DNA from: Lactifluus volemus
Lineage: Eukaryota > Basidiomycota > Agaricomycetes > Russulales > Russulaceae
Reading direction: 5' to 3'
DNA: 19,119 nucleotides
Assembly: GCA_022376515.1 (NCBI GenBank)
Contig: WTXI01000524.1
Location: 1-19,119, forward strand
In this document: positions 16,370-19,119 of the stretch, piece by piece
Layout: each line of letters opens with the position of its first letter
How positions within the stretch are numbered: the stretch's first letter is position 1
Notes under the pieces: model-generated
Databases searched by the model: none
Told to the model about the DNA's origin: nothing
Seen by the model: only the letters and a program-made list of their open reading frames with translations
Translations under genes and position numbers: made by a program

Positions 16370-19119
16370 ATGATCCCAAATCCGTATGTCTGGATCTCTG
16401 ACACTTTATGTCTTCGCTGTTAATCATCATCTTAGCCCAAGTTCTCAAAGCGCTGGAGTAGGGTCCTTCAGCCGCGCGGAAGTCCGCGAATCGCAACCAA
16501 GATCGCTTCCTCTCCAAGTGACCGGTACGTATCTTTAAGGTTTCCGCTCTGGCGATTACTATAATTTTTCGACATGTCAGTCCTCAGAGCAAACAACCTT
16601 CCCCATCTCAAGGGCCTCCTTGGTAAAGGCAGACGATTTTATGCAACTGTTACGTACGGGGAGAGAAAATGGCAGACACGATCGGTTCGGAGCGCGACTC
16701 AACGGGTGGAATGGAACGAGAAAGTCGACACATTGTGGGAAATATCGTATTTTTGTCTTCACATTCAACTTATTCTCCTGCAGCGCTGTACAATCATCCT
16801 CCCATATCGCGATATCTCTTTATGCGAAAAAGGCTATGGGAGCGGATATCCTTATTGGACGGCAGGAGATCACGTGTGAATCCCGAGATGGTTCGTCTAT
16901 TTCTTGGAATTCTTAGTGATATTTTTGTCTGAACGTCCTGCACGAAGAACTTGATATTGTTCTCGGAAATGCCGGAGGAGACGCCGTTCATATTACACTG
17001 GAGTCAGCCACAGTATTCCTGAGGATCGTTACTGAAGGTGCTACGCGTCCCACTCTCCTTCTCAAGTACTGATGGGTGCAACCCTGGCAACCCAACAGAG
17101 ACGTCACGTGATAAGATCGGTCGTGCTCAGAAAGCTATCGACAACATCGATACAATGAAAACGTGGAAAAGTGCTGTGAATGCTGTCAAGTGGGTGATGG
17201 ATACTGTCAGCTCAATCGCAGAAGTAACCCCAGTATCATTTTTGTTAATCCGTCCTGATCTAACTTCTGATGTTCAGCTGCACCCTTGTGCAAAACTAGC
17301 ATGGAGTGTGCTCTCAAAGATCCCAGAGGTGCTTCTCCTTGTTCTGTCCTAGGACATGACTCATTCCACTCCTTGTTCGCCTTGACTGCACCAGGCATTG
17401 CTACAGCAAGTTCAGCGTGACGATAACATCGAAACACTACTTGAGGCAATACTCGATGCTTTCGAATTTGCGGAAGAGGCCGACGCGTTAAGAGACATCA
17501 GGCCGGAATCTAGGCAAGCGAAAATGTTAGAGGACATGCTGAAATGCGTCACCGAATGCGCCGAGTTTATTAGATCGTATGCGGAGGACGTTAAAATTGG
17601 TATGTCATCTTAGTCTCTCACTCTCATCGGTCATTATTAACATGTGATTTACAGGAAAACGGGTTTTGAAGAATATTGTCGGCCCTGTTGATGAGAAAAT
17701 CGAACAGCACCGCTCCAACCTCGTCCTCCTGCGAGAACGTTTCCTGGCCCGTGCGGCTGTCATCACGGAGGTTACTGTGATAGAGGCTGGTGCGTAATTA
17801 TGACAGTCGCGCGATTGTTGGATGGTCGATCTCACAAGGGGACCGCAGAGCTAGACGCGAAAATCAGAGAATTGCCTTATAAAGGAGGGTGGCGATTCGG
17901 AGATGAGAAGCGCTGTCTTCCAGGCACCCGCGAAGATTTCCTGGACCATATTGTCAAGTGGATCGAGAATCCGGAGTCCAGACGTGGCCTCGTTCTTCTT
18001 GGGCATGCAGGCACTGGAAAGTCTTCGATCGCACACGAGGTTGCCCGTCGCTTTGATGACAAGTGTCTCGGCTGTTACTTTGCCTTTCTGAGAAAAGGGC
18101 AGCCAAAAGACGAGGCCTACCAGCTCTTCACGACAGTTGCCCGCGATCTCTCCGATCGAAATCTTGCGTTCAAACACGCCCTTGGGAGGGTCGTCAAGCA
18201 TAAGTCTTCTCTTCGCGCTACCCGAGACTATCGTACACTTTTTGAATCCCTCCTCCTTGAGCCACTTAAGAACGTGCGTCTCCCGGGTCCGATTCTCATC
18301 ATCATCGACGCATTGGATGAGAGTGGAGATGCAATCGGAGACATCGGGTTACACTCATTCCTCGCGGAACATCTCATCGACCTCCCATCGGCGTTCCGCG
18401 TACTCATCACGTCAAGGCTGGAAGATGGTATCGAACCTGCATTCGCGGAAGCATCATCTGTTGACACCCTCTACATGGATGATGCGACACTGGCTGCCAA
18501 GACGGAGCAAGATATTCTCTTGTATCTTCAGAAGAAGCTCCCTCGGGACCTGTTCCATGACCATGGTACCGAGCTTGCAAAGGCAGCAGAGGGCTTGTTC
18601 CAGTGGGCCGCGGTTGCATCCGGATTCATAAATCGACCTCCTGCTAGTTTCGGGTTCAGCAAGAAGAAGTGTGTACAGCGTCTGTTAGGACAATTTCGAG
18701 ATCACAATGGACAAGATCCGTTGGACAAATTATACAAAGAAATACTCGAAGGGTACTTCTTACCGCATGAAGCGCAGATTCTATTCCGTTCTGTCATGGG
18801 TCAGCTTCTTGCTGCAATCGAGCCGCTCTCGATACAATCCTTAATCACCTTGCGTCGGTATGCCCCAATCGATGACGCCGAGGATTCCGATCCTGTGGTT
18901 GAAATGCTCCGTCACCTCGGCTCACTGCTGAGTCACGTGACGTCATCTGATCATACGCGTCCCATAATCCCTCTCCATACATCATTCCGCGACTTTCTGA
19001 CAAGCAAGAAGAGTGACATGTTTTATGTGGACCTTGAAGATGCCCATGCGTCAGTTCAGTTGGCGCATTCCTGCGTTAGTTTGATGCTCGACAAGCTGAA
19101 GTTTAACATTTGCGAACTC
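16370..19119 (+). CDS. NLR gene 2: C2-like domain, helical region and NACHT ATPase, open at the right edge
   Basis: Ten exons: 16370-16383, 16436-16524, 16581-16734, 16784-16890, 16948-16985, 17038-17223, 17278-17328, 17395-17599, 17655-17789 and 17849-19119 (continues). Nine GT-AG introns of 49-66 nt; 750 residues in the window, all in frame. Residues about 35-125 form a C2-like domain (VLRANNLP, VEWNE, SLYAKK, DILIGRQEI). Residues about 145-330 are helical (WKSAVNAVKWVMD, LLQQVQRDDN). The NACHT domain has Walker A GHAGTGKS at 378-385, Walker B ILIIIDALDE (Asp480) and the VLITSR motif at 511-516, then the LHTSFRDFL motif near 702 that closes many fungal NACHT modules. Such proteins are STAND ATPases that switch on binding a ligand, often through C-terminal repeats (WD40, ankyrin or TPR), which would lie beyond the window. 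The fifth intron (16986-17037) is absent from gene 1 and is the least certain; without it the frame breaks. Confidence 0.88.

Noticed and set aside
17903..18631. Open frames in the second plus-strand frame over the NACHT region
   Set aside because: The frame starting at 17851 stays open to the window end and carries Walker A, Walker B and the other NACHT motifs; the others are shadows.
1..19119. tRNA, rRNA, CRISPR arrays, bacterial promoters or operons
   Set aside because: None seen; introns and element types show a fungal nuclear sequence.

Overview
The window looks like an Agaricomycete (mushroom-forming basidiomycete) accessory region. The evidence is two host genes with many 49-70 nt GT-AG introns, a fungal NACHT-type NLR (STAND NTPase) reading off the right edge, and two Ty3/gypsy retrotransposons of fungal type. 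No RNA genes, CRISPR arrays or bacterial features were seen. All calls come from reading the sequence; no database search was possible.

Layout. (1) 1-1474, minus strand: the 5' part of an NLR-like gene (C2-like domain, then a helical region) leaving the window on the left. (2) 1475-4209: mostly non-coding, with one weak host-gene remnant at 2954-3553. (3) 4210-11963: LTR element A, a chromodomain-bearing Ty3/gypsy element (chromovirus) with 516/515 bp LTRs. It has a gag with a zinc knuckle and a 31-glycine tract, a gag-pol junction with a candidate -1 frameshift signal, an open PR-RT-RNase H block, a repeatedly frameshifted integrase and chromodomain, and an extra broken ORF before the 3' LTR. 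(4) 11964-15801: element B, the protease-to-integrase part of a different gypsy pol. Its reading frame begins right at the end of A's 3' LTR and contains five internal stops, all TGA, with no indel. (5) 15802-16369: non-coding, with an 18-bp perfect palindrome. (6) 16370-19119, plus strand: a second NLR gene, paralogous to the first with nearly the same exon structure. It encodes a C2-like domain, a helical region and a NACHT ATPase, and is still open at the right edge.

How the parts fit. The NLR paralogues are head-to-head and share intron positions, exon lengths and some 5' leader sequence, so they arose by duplication; about 11.6 kb of retroelement now separates them. Element A has no tRNA-type primer site. 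Instead, 12 nt directly after the 5' LTR are perfectly complementary to 12 nt inside the LTR about 33 bp downstream of a TATA box, which is the layout of Tf1/sushi-type self-priming. A hairpin in the LTR differs between the two LTRs by three compensated base pairs. Three further facts stand out: the flanks of A do not match as a target duplication, the 5' half of B is absent on the other side of A, and A is much more decayed in its 3' half. Together these suggest that element A is a recombinant of two copies, or an assembly join, and not a single clean insertion.
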